Source: Dactylorhiza incarnata
Lineage: Eukaryota > Streptophyta > Magnoliopsida > Asparagales > Orchidaceae
Direction of reading: 5' to 3'
Assembly: GCA_033032865.1 (NCBI GenBank)
Contig: JAWHQI010000166.1
Span: 1,860,001-1,924,000, forward strand
Length of the DNA: 64,000 nucleotides
Positions within the stretch are counted from its first letter, which is position 1; the number at the start of each line of letters is the position of its first letter. Positions 52,863 to 63,205 of the stretch are shown in pieces. The notes below the pieces were generated by a model. The model was not told the DNA's origin and ran no database searches. It saw only the letters and a program-made list of their open reading frames with translations. Made by a program: the position numbers and the translations under genes.

Positions 52863-54107
52863 CTAGCTAATGGGCTTATGGAATAGAAAATGCACAGGTA
52901 GCTGTTCCATTATCCGTTTCGGTGGCCGGTACCGATACGGCGATAAAACAGTCACCCCTCTACCTGTATAATAATACCTGCAACGCACAGGTAGAGGAAA
53001 CATAATGTAAGAGGAGGAGGAGGAATAAGCCTCACTCATCTCACACAAAAAATCCTTGCCAAGCAAGGTGTCATCCACAGCAGGTCCGCAGGAGGAGAAG
53101 GCAATGAATGAGGCTTCCTCTATGGAGGGGGGATCAACCTCCTCACATGAGAGGATACACTCATCATTGACTTGAGCAGAATGCTCCAAGTCCTCCTGAA
53201 GTACCTGCGAAGACTCAACCTGCACAGGCTCAGATATAGCAAAAGGGGGGTCAAGAAATAAAAGAGAAGAAGAACATAAATAAAAATCAAGCGGGGGAGT
53301 GGTCCCGGACTCACTCCCAAAAGGTTGGGAAAGTAAAATAATGTTTGCATTGTCATCAATGCTACAAGGTTCGGCGGGATCAACAAGGGCCATGCCTAGG
53401 ATTTGGACTTCCTCCACCGGTGCTGAGGAAAGCTCCTCTTCACCTAGAAGGTTGTCCTCCTCCATAGGAGTAGGCACAATACATAGATCGCCAGCTTCAT
53501 CTTGCGACACATCATCAACAATGTCGTCGGAGACGAGCGTAGTAGAATGCACAACAGGGGAAGGAATGGTGCTTGGATAAAAGTCAAACACTGATTCCTC
53601 ACAAAGAATCAAATCTACGCTAGGTGATGGATGCACAGGGGAGTTAGGCTCGGCTATGTCAGAGCCTAGATCATCCACGCATCTGGTGACTGTGTCCACA
53701 TCATACCCTTCACAAGATGAAGGTGACACAGACACATAACCGGATGTTGAAGGTGTGCTGCCGGAAGTAGGACTCGGGACGATCCGGATATCCGGCTCAT
53801 CATCCTCGTCCAATTGGCGAAGATACTCGGCACAGTCCTTCAGGGCGTGATCCATGCTTTGACAGAACAAGCACCGTTTTATATTACTCCTTGGTCCTTG
53901 AGGGGCCGGGGAGGAATATAAAAACGGTGTATGCGGCGAGGACGAGTGGCCATAATACTTGGGCACAGGGCATGAAGAACCATAGGAAAATGGTGCTCCG
54001 TACACCAGGCCATGAGAATTATGCCCACCATCTTCCGTAGGGCATCTATCACTAGCGTGAGAAATATCTCCACATAAACGGCAACGAATATTAAATGCAT
54101 CCAACAT
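52863..54107 (-). CDS. Zinc-knuckle (nucleocapsid-like) protein of element b-prime
   Basis: Intact 414-residue ORF, the only full-length retroelement protein in the window. Residues 9-22 are CRLCGDISHASDRC and about 80-93 CLFCQSMDHALKDC, two CX2CX4HX4C knuckles that would bind nucleic acid. A Gly/Ser/Pro/Tyr-rich linker lies between them. After the second knuckle comes EYLRQLDEDDEPDIRIV and then 300 acidic, Ser/Pro-rich residues with repeated DDTLLGKD- and EEVQILG-like phrases. There is no capsid, protease or RT. The start is the first Met, 220 bp after the primer site. The length matches element b codon for codon, apart from its nonsense codon. A role as an RNA chaperone or packaging protein for the element is inferred. 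Confidence 0.8.
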   Translation of the reverse strand: MLDAFNIRCRLCGDISHASDRCPTEDGGHNSHGLVYGAPFSYGSSCPVPKYYGHSSSPHTPFLYSSPAPQGPRSNIKRCLFCQSMDHALKDCAEYLRQLDEDDEPDIRIVPSPTSGSTPSTSGYVSVSPSSCEGYDVDTVTRCVDDLGSDIAEPNSPVHPSPSVDLILCEESVFDFYPSTIPSPVVHSTTLVSDDIVDDVSQDEAGDLCIVPTPMEEDNLLGEEELSSAPVEEVQILGMALVDPAEPCSIDDNANIILLSQPFGSESGTTPPLDFYLCSSSLLFLDPPFAISEPVQVESSQVLQEDLEHSAQVNDECILSCEEVDPPSIEEASFIAFSSCGPAVDDTLLGKDFLCEMSEAYSSSSSYIMFPLPVRCRYYYTGRGVTVLSPYRYRPPKRIMEQLPVHFLFHKPIS

Positions 54108-54304
54108 TATATGGAGATAGCAAGATTCAAAATAAAGACACTATCGTGCAAACTGTTAAACCTAACAGTAATTTACTAAACAACCTATTTAAAAACAGGA
54201 AAATAGAATAAAAAGAACTGAAATAAAAATAAACGACGCAATTTACAAATGGAAGGGCTTCTCTCTCAGATTCTCCCTCTCCAGAAAACTCACACATCTG
54301 TGTT

Positions 54305-54322
54305 CCCCAGCAACGGCGCCAA
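54305..54322 (-). other. Primer-binding site of b-prime (tRNA-Asp)
   Basis: Minus strand TGGCGCCGTTGCTGGGGA, one transition from consensus, six bases after the 5' LTR end at 54328. Confidence 0.9.
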
Positions 54323-54327
54323 AAACT

Positions 54328-55824
54328 TGATGGCACAAATCTCACACACCGCTATAGGCTGTGGCGAGACTCCGGCACGAAACGGCAGTGTACCGATCGT
54401 TCAAGTAATATAAAACGAGGAGTAAATCCCCGAGTATCGATCTCGGAAGGAACACAGTAAGGTGGAGTTGACTATTGAGGAGGACTTGAGATTGAAGTCC
54501 TTAAGGTCGGATGGATTGCGGGAGGCTTGGTTTGGATTGCGGAAAACAAAATAAAATAGCTACGACTACTCCTACGCAGGCCTTGAGCGCACTACTTCGC
54601 CAGGCGGGATGGAAGACTACACGGGCCGCAATGCACCGAATCGCTAGGCGGATGGACGAGTAGGCTAGCGGATGGAGTGGAGAGAGCGGCGGAATGAGGG
54701 TCGCAAACACCTCTTCGCAAAGCACACCACTAACAATTGTTAGGGCGACACAACACAACAAACAATCCACACCACAAGGCACACCTCAAATGAAAATATA
54801 ACAAGATTACTCAATCACATAGACATGATTTCATAGTAATGTTAACAAATAAAAGTATACTTCATCAAACATATAAGAAATCCAACTAAACTATCAACTA
54901 CAAGAGGAGGTGAGTGTGCGAAATCGACCGACTCCGAAGTCTTGTTGAGGATTCACGGAAAGAATCGCCGGGTTGTCAATCCGCGTCCAAACTCGGTCCT
55001 CAACTGCGTCCGGGGTAGAGAAGGTTGTCACTACCTTCCAGTGGACCCGTCTTCTTCGTGTCATGAACCGGAGGAATGATCACACAAGCTGCTCAGATCT
55101 TGAAGAAGAAGGCTAGGTTGACTCCTTTCTTGAAGCTCTTGGATGAAGGAGATGGCCGAGAGGAAGCTCCGGCGAAGATTTGGCATTGAAAGCTTGCCCG
55201 GAGATCCTCCCTAAGGTGGGCAGTGAAGAAGGAGGCGAAACCCTGCAGAAAATGTGGAAAACGGCAGAGCTGGGCGGATTCGGATGGTCGATTCCGACCT
55301 AAAATTGCGCATGTCTATTTATAGACGGAGCAGAATTAAACAACGCGCACGATCAGGCGCACGACCTATGGTCGTGCGTGAAGGAATGCCTCTGATCGTG
55401 CACGAAGAACCTGTAGCTCAAACCAAATCTGTACAAAAGCGCACAGTCAGCGGCGCACGACCAGTGGTCGTGCGCGAAGAAGGCCAATGATCGTGCGCCG
55501 TCGCTCGATCAGGGAAGGGAATTAACGCACGACCAGTGGTCGTGCGCCTGGTCGTGCGAGAAGGAAAACGCACGATCAGAGGCTTTTTCGACCGAAAATC
55601 CCCCAGGACCCATCCCGAGTGTCGCACAACCCTTGGACCTGCATGAAAATATACTAGACTACATAAATACATGAAATCACACCAAGATGGGGCATAAATG
55701 TGCACTAAGCAATGAAATGGGCAATGTGATCAAATAGAATTGAAAATAGGCCTAAAGTGAAGTGCAAGTGCATGAAAACTAGCCCAGATGAGTCCGGAAA
55801 TCACTATATAAACTGGACTCATCA
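54328..55824 (-). mobile_element. 5' LTR of element b-prime
   Basis: TGATGG...GGACTCATCA. TATA box at 55315-55323 and palindrome array at 55340-55580, upstream in the transcription direction. Only a few differences from the left LTR, so a young insertion. Confidence 0.92.
55315..55580 (-). promoter_or_regulatory. b-prime 5' LTR promoter: palindromes and TATA box
   Basis: TATAAATAG on the minus strand, preceded by GCGCACGACC/GGTCGTGCGC units including the 20-bp perfect palindrome GCACGACCAGTGGTCGTGCG-type at about 55527-55546. This is the likely active promoter of the element. Confidence 0.66.
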
Positions 55825-55829
55825 TCCTT

Positions 55830-56222
55830 CTCGGAATACGACGTTCTTACCGAACGATTTCTCCACACAAAATATAAAAAGGGAAAATAAACGACTACAA
55901 GATAAGTAAAGAGAAACTCCCCAAGAAATTCTGAAGGTGAAGACGAAGTCGATGTAGATGTTGGCGTTCTTGAAACGATCGTCCTTCGTATGGAATTTGC
56001 GTTGTAGACCTTCTCCTTCAAAATCTTCTTTAGATCTTCATGTTAGCCCAAGGGAGATCTCTTAATTGTTGTACACGAACCTCTCTCCAAAGTATCAGAA
56101 TTCTGGAATCATCTCGTGTCCATTTGAATGAGAGGAGTTGTACTTTTAAATAGCCTCGGAAGCTAACGCGTGCGTTAAGGCTAACGCCCGGCGTTAGTGA
56201 ATCGTGTACGGCAGTTGCTGAC
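55830..56222 (-). mobile_element. copia-c 3' LTR, part 2
   Basis: Continues the LTR after b-prime. It holds a TATA box (CTATTTAAAAG, minus, 56143-56153) with TAACGC/GCGTTA palindromes just upstream (56163-56198). It ends at CTGAC (56218-56222), the target of the solo LTR. Confidence 0.85.
56143..56198 (-). promoter_or_regulatory. copia-c TATA box and TAACGC palindromes (proximal part)
   Basis: CTAACGCGTGCGTTA and CTAACGCCCGGCGTTAG lie upstream of CTATTTAAAAG on the minus strand. The array continues after the solo LTR at 57895-58045 with GTTAACGCGGGCGTTAAC and TAACGCGGGGCGTTA, plus TTCGTCGAACG repeats at 57590-57860. Confidence 0.62.
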
Positions 56223-57539
56223 TGTTGGATCTTGTGGCGCCCTTAGAGGGGGGGTGAATAAGGGCATTTTTAAATTATGATTTTTTACTTAAGAATTTTT
56301 AAAACAAATTTTGCTTTTCTAAAAATCACTTATAAAAATTTACAAACTATGAAATTTTTAAATTAGATCAAACACAAATTTCTAAGTTAAAGATTAAGCA
56401 ACCAAATTTGCAATTAAAGAAAAGACATAATATTTTAATCATGAAATTCTCATACAATAAAAATGATCTTAACAATGCTTAAGATCAAGGCATAAATAAG
56501 ATAATAAACTTTTGACAATTTTTGTTTACCAATCCTTCTCCCAAGGATCGGAAGGCTATCACTTGTCTTTCCCTAGACCAAGCCCAAGCCTATCCTCTAG
56601 ATCTTCCCAAGATCTAGACGTAACACACAAGGCCACGATTTCTTACCAAGCCACGCAAGGACTTGGACGCTCCGCACAAGGAAGCGATTTTCCCCTAAGC
56701 CACGTAAGGACTTAGACGTCACGTACAAGGAGACGATTTCCCTACCAATACAAAGTGAAATGTATATAAATAAAAATACAAAATAAAATGAAGAACTCCC
56801 TAGAAATTCAGATCTCTGAAAGGAAGGTTGAAGCCTCGAGATGATCGTTGATGTAGAAGCGCGTCCGATCTCGTCTTCAATTTCAAACCTTCTCAGCACA
56901 AATGGGAGTTCTTGAGGTTCTGGAGCGCTCTGGTTCGTATGCACTCAGGAAAGGACTTGGAATTCTCAAAGCTCTAAATGCACGAACAAAACGAACCCAT
57001 TTATAGATTTTCACTATCGCCTGGGCGACATCGCTGTCGGAATTCCGACAGCCCCAAACTGTTGTTCGTCGTGCGGGCAGTTGCTGTAACTTCTGCGCTG
57101 TCGCCTGGGCTACATCGAGTGTCGGAATTCCGACAGCGCCAAATTGCCGTTCGTCGTGCTGTCGTGCGGGCAGTTGTTGTAACTTCTGCGCTGTCGCCTG
57201 AGCGACATTGAGTGTCGGAATTCCGACAGCTCTTCTTCATTTTTGCCATCCGAAACTTCTCCAGACTGTAGATTGAGTTGTTCTCATCTCCGAAATGGGG
57301 TGGCACGTTCTGTAACTCTTCCTGGATTGAAAGTTATGGTCATTTTAAGATCAGCACACAAAACTCATCCTTTTGTTTTTTCTAATGTGTACACACTCTC
57401 GGATCATGCCCATGAACAAGGACTTGTCTCCTCATTGAACCTGTACAACCTGGACACTATAAACACACAAAAGACTAGATCAAATACAACACGGTATTTG
57501 TTATTCTCAAACCAGAGATGCGGAACATTGGCTCCAACA
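56223..57539 (-). mobile_element. Solo LTR of a fourth copia family
   Basis: TGTTGGATCTTGTGGCG at 56223 to GGCTCCAACA at 57539, 1317 bp, with perfect target duplication CTGAC (56218-56222, 57540-57544). No internal sequence, primer site or PPT is present, so recombination between two LTRs removed the element. It shares the GCGCCCTTAGAGGGGGG block with copia-c and copia-d but has its own U3 palindromes. Confidence 0.92.
56998..57235 (-). promoter_or_regulatory. Solo LTR: three palindromic units and TATA box
   Basis: CTATAAATG on the minus strand (56998-57006). Upstream are three units of about 75-95 bp, each with CGCC-n-GGCGACAT and the perfect palindrome TGTCGGAATTCCGACA (57036-57051, 57120-57135, 57214-57229). 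Confidence 0.68.
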
Positions 57540-57544
57540 CTGAC

Positions 57545-58206
57545 ATCATGCATAAAGTCGGGAGCGTGATAGAACCAATTTTGTCGAACGGAACAGATTT
57601 CGTCGAACTCGCCTTCGTCGAATGCACCCTTCGTCAAACAGAAAAACCTCCACCATCAGGATCGTGCAAACCGCCAGGAACGTGACAGAACAAACTTTCG
57701 TCGAACGGAACAATTTCGTCGAACGGAAACACTTTCGTCGAACGGAGCTTCAAATTCGTCGAACGCAGACTCAGTTCGTCGAACGGAGATTCTCGTTCGT
57801 CGAACGCAGCTTGACGTGCGCAAATTCATCGAGCACAGGGAATTTCGTCGAACGCAGATTTGTCGACCTCAACTCGATGACATTCCTCCTCTTGTTAACG
57901 CGGGCGTTAACAGTTACCGCGAGCATTAGCTCTCTTTCGTCGACCGCAGCTCGATGGCTTTGTTCTCGACGACATTCCTTCTCAGCGGTTTTCTTCTCAA
58001 TTGAAGTTAACGCGGGGCGTTAACAACTAACGCGGGGCGTTAGCTCATATTCCAGGGAATCATTTCCAATCAGCAAACTATTCATAGGGATGTGTAGCTA
58101 TAGTTCCTGTACAACATGCACACTATAAACACACAAAATACACGTTCAAATACAACATGGTATTTGTTATTCTCAAACCAAGAGATGTGGAACATAAGCT
58201 CCAACA
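57545..58206 (-). mobile_element. copia-c 3' LTR, part 3
   Basis: Start of the LTR on the minus strand (TGTTGGAGCTTATG at 58206), next to the polypurine tract. It contains about 15 copies of TTCGTCGAACG (57590-57860) and TAACGC palindromes (57895-58045). The 133-codon plus frame here is a repeat artefact. Confidence 0.85.
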
Positions 58207-58222
58207 ATCTCCCCCTTTTGAT
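58207..58222 (-). other. Polypurine tract of copia-c
   Basis: Minus strand ATCAAAAGGGGGAGAT abuts the LTR start, matching the copia-d tract and fixing orientation. Confidence 0.8.
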
Positions 58223-59387
58223 AATAACAAATACCTGTATGAGAAATTAGTGAACTTAAAACCATTTGTGTTTATAGATAAGTGCGGTAATAAGATATGC
58301 ATGAATAACAGGTTAAAAGCAAGATAGATTTGATAGCGATAATGCATACTCTTTCTATATGAAGTCCTCCCCCAACATAAGTGTTCTCTTATAATTTACT
58401 CCCCCTAAATATCTATTTTACTAGATTTCTCAATTTCTTCTCCCCCTTTGTTATTAACAAAAGTGGGTAGGGATGAGTGTATATCTTTTAAGATAGGTAA
58501 GGAACCACTTATTGAAGGATTTTCATGATCGAGCATATGATAGTGTATGCACCTCCTATATGATTACTCCCCCTACAAATATACCCTTTTTTGTTTAATA
58601 TTATTATAATGCACTCCCCCTAAATATTAGATTTATGCAATTTAATCTCCCCTTTTGGTAGAATCAAAAGAGGGTTTAGGAGTGAGTATGTATGATAAGG
58701 AGTAATATATTTTATGTCGAGAAGAAAAATAGGATGCAATCAAAAGCTTGTTAAATACTAATTGTTGAGAAAAATATAAGCATGTTGTAACATAAAGTAG
58801 TAAGCAACATAGCTAACATGATAAAATAAGCATTCTATTTTAAGATACCACTTGTTGAAACCATGATGTTAAAAATAATAGACCTTAATGAGCATAAGTG
58901 GTAAACTTAGCAAAATAATATAATAAGCACTCTTAAACATAAACATCGTTTATAGAAGATAAAATCATATAAAGGATAATGAGTTTTAAATTTGAAAAGT
59001 TGATGTTTGAGTTAAAGATTGAAGAGATGTTATTCCATTAAGATAATATTGCAAGCATGATTTCATAATATCAAGAAAAGATACCCAAACTACAATGTAA
59101 TAAAATTTGCATTTCAAGTAAACATAAACATTGTAGCGATCATGCTTTGTTATCTAGTGCATTTACTTAAGTTTGTAGAGATTTGAGTAGATGAGCATTA
59201 GGATCCAATTCTCATGAGTAAAAGTTTTATGAAAGATAATGATGTGTACAAAGTAGTGTTTTGATAAAGAATACAAGTGAATTAATCAAAAACACAGGAC
59301 ATATATAATGAAATAACACAACATTAAAATACACAAATACTATTACTTCCACAATATTTCAATGCACATGAATAAATAGCACAACTA

Positions 59388-59616
59388 CCAAGGTGCTCTG
59401 CACACACAATGCTTATTAAGACTTATCAGGGTGCAAAGTAGTGCTTGGGGGATCACTTTTATACTTTTTAGCTTTATTTTCAATTTTGTATGATCCGGTG
59501 TACTAAGAGAAGTGGTGTATAAATTGTTTGCTACAAGACACTTTACAATTCTTTAGCCAAGGTGCTCAACCTCACAATGCTCATTAAGACTTATCAGGAG
59601 GGTGAGTAGTGCTTGG
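59388..59616 (-). repeat. Two 60-nt covarying hairpins in copia-c
   Basis: Units 59388-59448 and 59557-59616, spaced 169 bp start to start (161 in copia-d). Outer stem CCAAG/CTTGG is constant. Inner stems are TGCAC/GTGCA in the first and ACC-TC/GAGGGT (one bulge) in the second. Confidence 0.75.
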
Positions 59617-60823
59617 TGGAGTTTTCCTTGTCATTGATTATTTGCTTTTTAGTTTAGTGACTAAGGACTCCGAATTCACTTGTTTTGCAAACATAACATT
59701 TTTTTAAACCACATTTCTCTAAAGAATAAGTGCATGAAAGACAAAGAATTGTAATAACCAATTCAATGTTGTGTAGGTAATCTATTTATGCATTTTAATC
59801 ATTTATGTTATTACACTACACAATCATGTAAGAATGAGATTGTAATCACATGTAGGTTATCAAAAATAAGTGAGTGAATGAATCATTATCAAAACATAAT
59901 ACATTACTCATACTTAGAGGCATGGTAAGCGTTTCTACACATGTTTATCTACAATCAATTTCATTGCACATAACAAGATAATATTCAAGGCATGATAAAT
60001 ACAAAACAATGTCTTTTAAGAAACTTGAAAGTTAAATTAAACATTGTATTTAATCTTTAATTGATATAATTAATCATCCTTGACAATGGCAATGAATAGC
60101 AATCAGTTTTTATAAATTTTTGAATTTTTTATATATGCACAAAACAATAAACACACATAAAGAAAAACATATTTTTGTTCTTTGAAATTGTTTTGTAATT
60201 TTGTATTTGTTTTTTTTATGTATATTCTCTGGAAATCATAGAAGTCTTTAATAGCCCTTTCAGTAAATGATATTCTATGCCAGAGAAATAAATAAAAATA
60301 ATGTATGAGAAAATACATATATATATATATATTTTAAAAGAAATAAAATTTTGTTTTAAAGGGAATAAAAAGATAGAAAAAATTTTACAAACAGAGAAAT
60401 AAAACACACAAAATATTAAAATAATACCAAAAATAATTCAAAACAAAAAAAAATATTTTGGAGCAAAGGAGCTAACGCCAGGCGTTAACTTCTTAACACC
60501 AAAACAGAACTGCATTTCTTGAATTTTTGAAAAATGTTTTTCAAAATTCATTTGTATTATAAAGAGGCCTTCCTTCAGTTGAAATTTCAGAGTATATTGA
60601 TTAGATTTGAAGGCTCTTTCAGCATGTTTTTGGTGATTTTTCAAGTACTTATGTTTTGTAAAATTATTAAAGCTCAAAATAATAAAATATGCAAACACAA
60701 GATGTAATGTTAGAACAAAAACAAATATGTATGATTTATGTATAAAGAGTGAGATAATGTTCATGCAATGAATATAATATAAGTATATCTAAGATCAAGA
60801 TACCTCAACAACATGATTACACT

Positions 60824-61045
60824 CTAGCCCCGTACTAAGTGACGGATGGGCATGAGGAGTTGCACGCATGCCGTAGGTTGGGGTGTTAATCCCATATGCA
60901 TACAAAAGACGACGCTCAACCTAGCACTCTTTCCCCCCAGTGCCTCTCAAGGCCCCACTGGAACCCTCCCCGGTTAAGGACAAGACATGACTTAGAGGTT
61001 AGGTCTCTAATGCACACAATCCTACGCCCTCGCTATTGTGAGACA
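60824..61045 (-). other. 220-bp conserved non-coding box, copia-c copy
   Basis: Counterpart of 36478-36700. Changes between copies are scattered and not in codon rhythm, and both strands carry stops in all frames of at least one copy. Confidence 0.65.
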
Positions 61046-61940
61046 CATATCATAGTTTATTGATTATGGACATACTAAGCGTGTAAGCCTTAAATATATT
61101 AACTGTGTTAGAATTGCATGATTAGTTTTGGATTTACAATTTTATCGAAGATTGTAAATTTTAAATCCACTTAGAAAAGTTTTATTCATGCAAATAACTA
61201 CAAAGAAAAATATGATTTTCAGATTTTAATGATATAATTTACTTTAGCATTGCAAGATATAACTAGCATGGATATTGATTTCTTCCTATGGTAAGTGATA
61301 ATGCTAGTGTGATGAGTTAGGACAACATGGTGCAAAGCTAAGTAAAATTGGATAAAAATATAATTGAATTGCACGTATTCGTACATAGAGTTTTGAATTT
61401 TCATAGACCTAGAAATAAGTGACAAATCTATTTGATTTCATCTTGTTGATATCAAGTTAATTCTTAGGTCTAAAGATAATGTGATACATGCAAACAATAG
61501 AGATACAAATTACACACACAAAATAAGATATGAAACTATAATACCAATAGCCATCATATATTTCATAATTCCTAAGGTTGATTTATGATAATTCTTGATA
61601 GATCATGAATTATGATATATGATAATAGTGAATTTTAGCATAGGATCACTACAACAAAACTGGGCTACCGCGACATTTTTTTGGGCCTTCCGCGGCGCTT
61701 TTCGAGCGCTGCGGAAGCTTTCGCGGCGTTTTAAAAAACGCCACAAAAGCGCCGCGGAATGGATCGCCACGAAAGAATTTTGCGGCGTTTTTTTGGAAAG
61801 CGCCGCGAATGCAGAAATCCGCGGTGTTTTTTTAAAAAACGCCGCCAATAGCTGCGCCGTTTTACAAAACAACGCCGCCAATAATGCGGAATTTTTTTTA
61901 AAAAGGCAGTTGCATTGGCGGGGTTTTTATTTAAAACGCC

Positions 61941-62399
61941 GCCAATGCTTCAGTTTTTTTTTTAAAATGCAGCCACCTGCACAGGAAGAAAAATATATAC
62001 TTCATTTCTTTCTACTAATAATAACTTCAAATTGTGTTTTGGTTTTGACATTGTTGTATATTAAAATTTGTTATAATCATTGTTCGGGCCTTGAACAGAT
62101 CACTGCAAAAGTTCATTAGCTATCAAATGTGATGGAATCAAATATGCGACAATATAAGTTTTCACACTATTTCCATTTCACTTTTTCCTAAGAGTTAAAT
62201 CGTCAAACATCTGAGGTGCATAATGAAAACAAAAAATTTTAATATCATAACATAATTATTGAACATAGTAAAGAATACAAAACATCATACTAAATAACAC
62301 AAGGGATCATAAAATAAGAGAAGGAAGAGAGATTTTATTAGACATCAAACAACGATGGTTGTGAAATGTTCTCCAGCAATACATAATTTTGCTTGAGAA
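61941..62399. other. CACTA interior, AT-rich part
   Basis: No ORF or recognisable feature between the left subterminal repeats and the GC-rich captured-looking segment. Confidence 0.5.
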
Positions 62400-62439
62400 A
62401 AAACATTAAATCTTCAGCATATATAGCTGCTCGATCAGC

Positions 62440-62818
62440 ACCATCTCCACGTCGCCCCTCACGTGGATCTCCGCAGTTGCGCGCCGGCAGGGCGCCTCCG
62501 ATGACCTTCATGCCGAGAGGACACACGGAAAGGCGGTGAATCAACTCTCCAGCCTGGATCTAGAGACTGCGCCTGCGGTGAACCTCCGTCGGGAACCTCT
62601 GTCGGTAGAAACGCGGGCACCTCTGCGGTTGCGCGCCGGCGGGACACCCGGAAAGGCGGGCACCTCCGTCGGTAGAAGTGACGGAGGTGGTGGAGGAGAA
62701 GCGCAGGCTGGTGAAGTCGGAGTTCTGGCGGGCGAAGTTGGAGTTCTGGACGGCGACTACTGCGGAGGAGATGATGGCCACTTTGGGAGTTGGGGATGAT
62801 GCGGGAAGGGTGGCAGTT
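62440..62818 (+). pseudogene. GC-rich coding-like segment captured by the CACTA element
   Basis: It stands out from its AT-rich surroundings. In the frame ending with TAA at about 62827, it reads SVEVTEVVEEKRRLVKSEFW, then RAKLEFWTATTAEEMM and DDAGRVAVEF, which has normal codon and residue use for a plant protein C-terminus. I do not recognise the family. A CGCGCCGGC-containing 15-bp word occurs twice (62477-62491, 62629-62643). It could be a captured exon. The longer +1 frame (62536-62799, Gly-rich) looks less protein-like. Confidence 0.4.
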
Positions 62819-63205
62819 GAGTTTTAATTACAAGGATGAGGATCATATGAGATTTTTGGGATGGGAACGCCATTGGATTGAGATGATCCGACGGTCACCG
62901 TTGATTGTTCGAGGAAGATGGGGATTGGAATGCCTCGCGCGACTTTCAAGATAAGAAAGTAAAAGGCGGTAAAATAAAATTCCTTAAATTTTAGGGGGGA
63001 ATTTTCTGCGGCGTTTTTTATAAATAAAACATTGCAAATAATTTATGTTTTTGCGGCATTTGGTAAATAAACGCCGCCAAATACTGATATACTATATTAG
63101 CGGCGCTTTTAATTAAAAGCGCCGTCAAAGCAAAAAATGATTGCGGCGTTTGTGAAAACGCCGCAAAAAAAAACGTCGCGGTAGCCCAATTTTGTTGTAG
63201 TGGAT

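Larger units (their letters stand above)
49615..55824 (-). mobile_element. Element b-prime: second non-autonomous zinc-knuckle retrotransposon
   Basis: 6210 bp, minus strand. LTRs 49615-51111 and 54328-55824 are both 1497 bp and nearly identical. The perfect target duplication is TCCTT. The first base pair of the left LTR reads TAATGG in place of TGATGG. The tRNA-Asp primer site is at 54305-54322, the PPT at 51112-51125, and an intact 414-codon ORF at 52863-54107. It differs from element b along its whole length, so it is a separate subfamily and not a duplicate of the same insertion. Confidence 0.94.
58207..61643 (-). other. copia-c internal non-coding region
   Basis: PPT next to the LTR (58207-58222) and two further PPT-like tracts in small hairpins (about 58441-58475 and 58651-58680). 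Two 60-nt covarying hairpins (59388-59448, 59557-59616). A TAACGCCAGGCGTTA palindrome at 60472-60487, outside the LTR. The 220-bp conserved box is at 60824-61045. No credible ORF; AT-rich minus frames at 60103-60764 lack motifs. Layout parallels copia-d 33934-36700. Confidence 0.7.
61647..63202. mobile_element. 1.56-kb CACTA transposon
   Basis: CACTACAACAAAACTGGGCT at 61647 and its inverted copy ending TTTTGTTGTAGTG at 63202, flanked by the 3-bp duplication GAT (61644-61646, 63203-63205), the CACTA signature. Subterminal GCGGCG/CGCCGC words fill 61690-61940 and 63000-63180. There is no transposase, so it is non-autonomous. It interrupts the copia-c internal region. It has the same repeat family as the end at 25353. 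Confidence 0.92.

Noticed and set aside
57622..58023. 133-codon plus frame with repeated FVER peptides
   Set aside because: Direct translation of TTCGTCGAACG repeats in the copia-c LTR.
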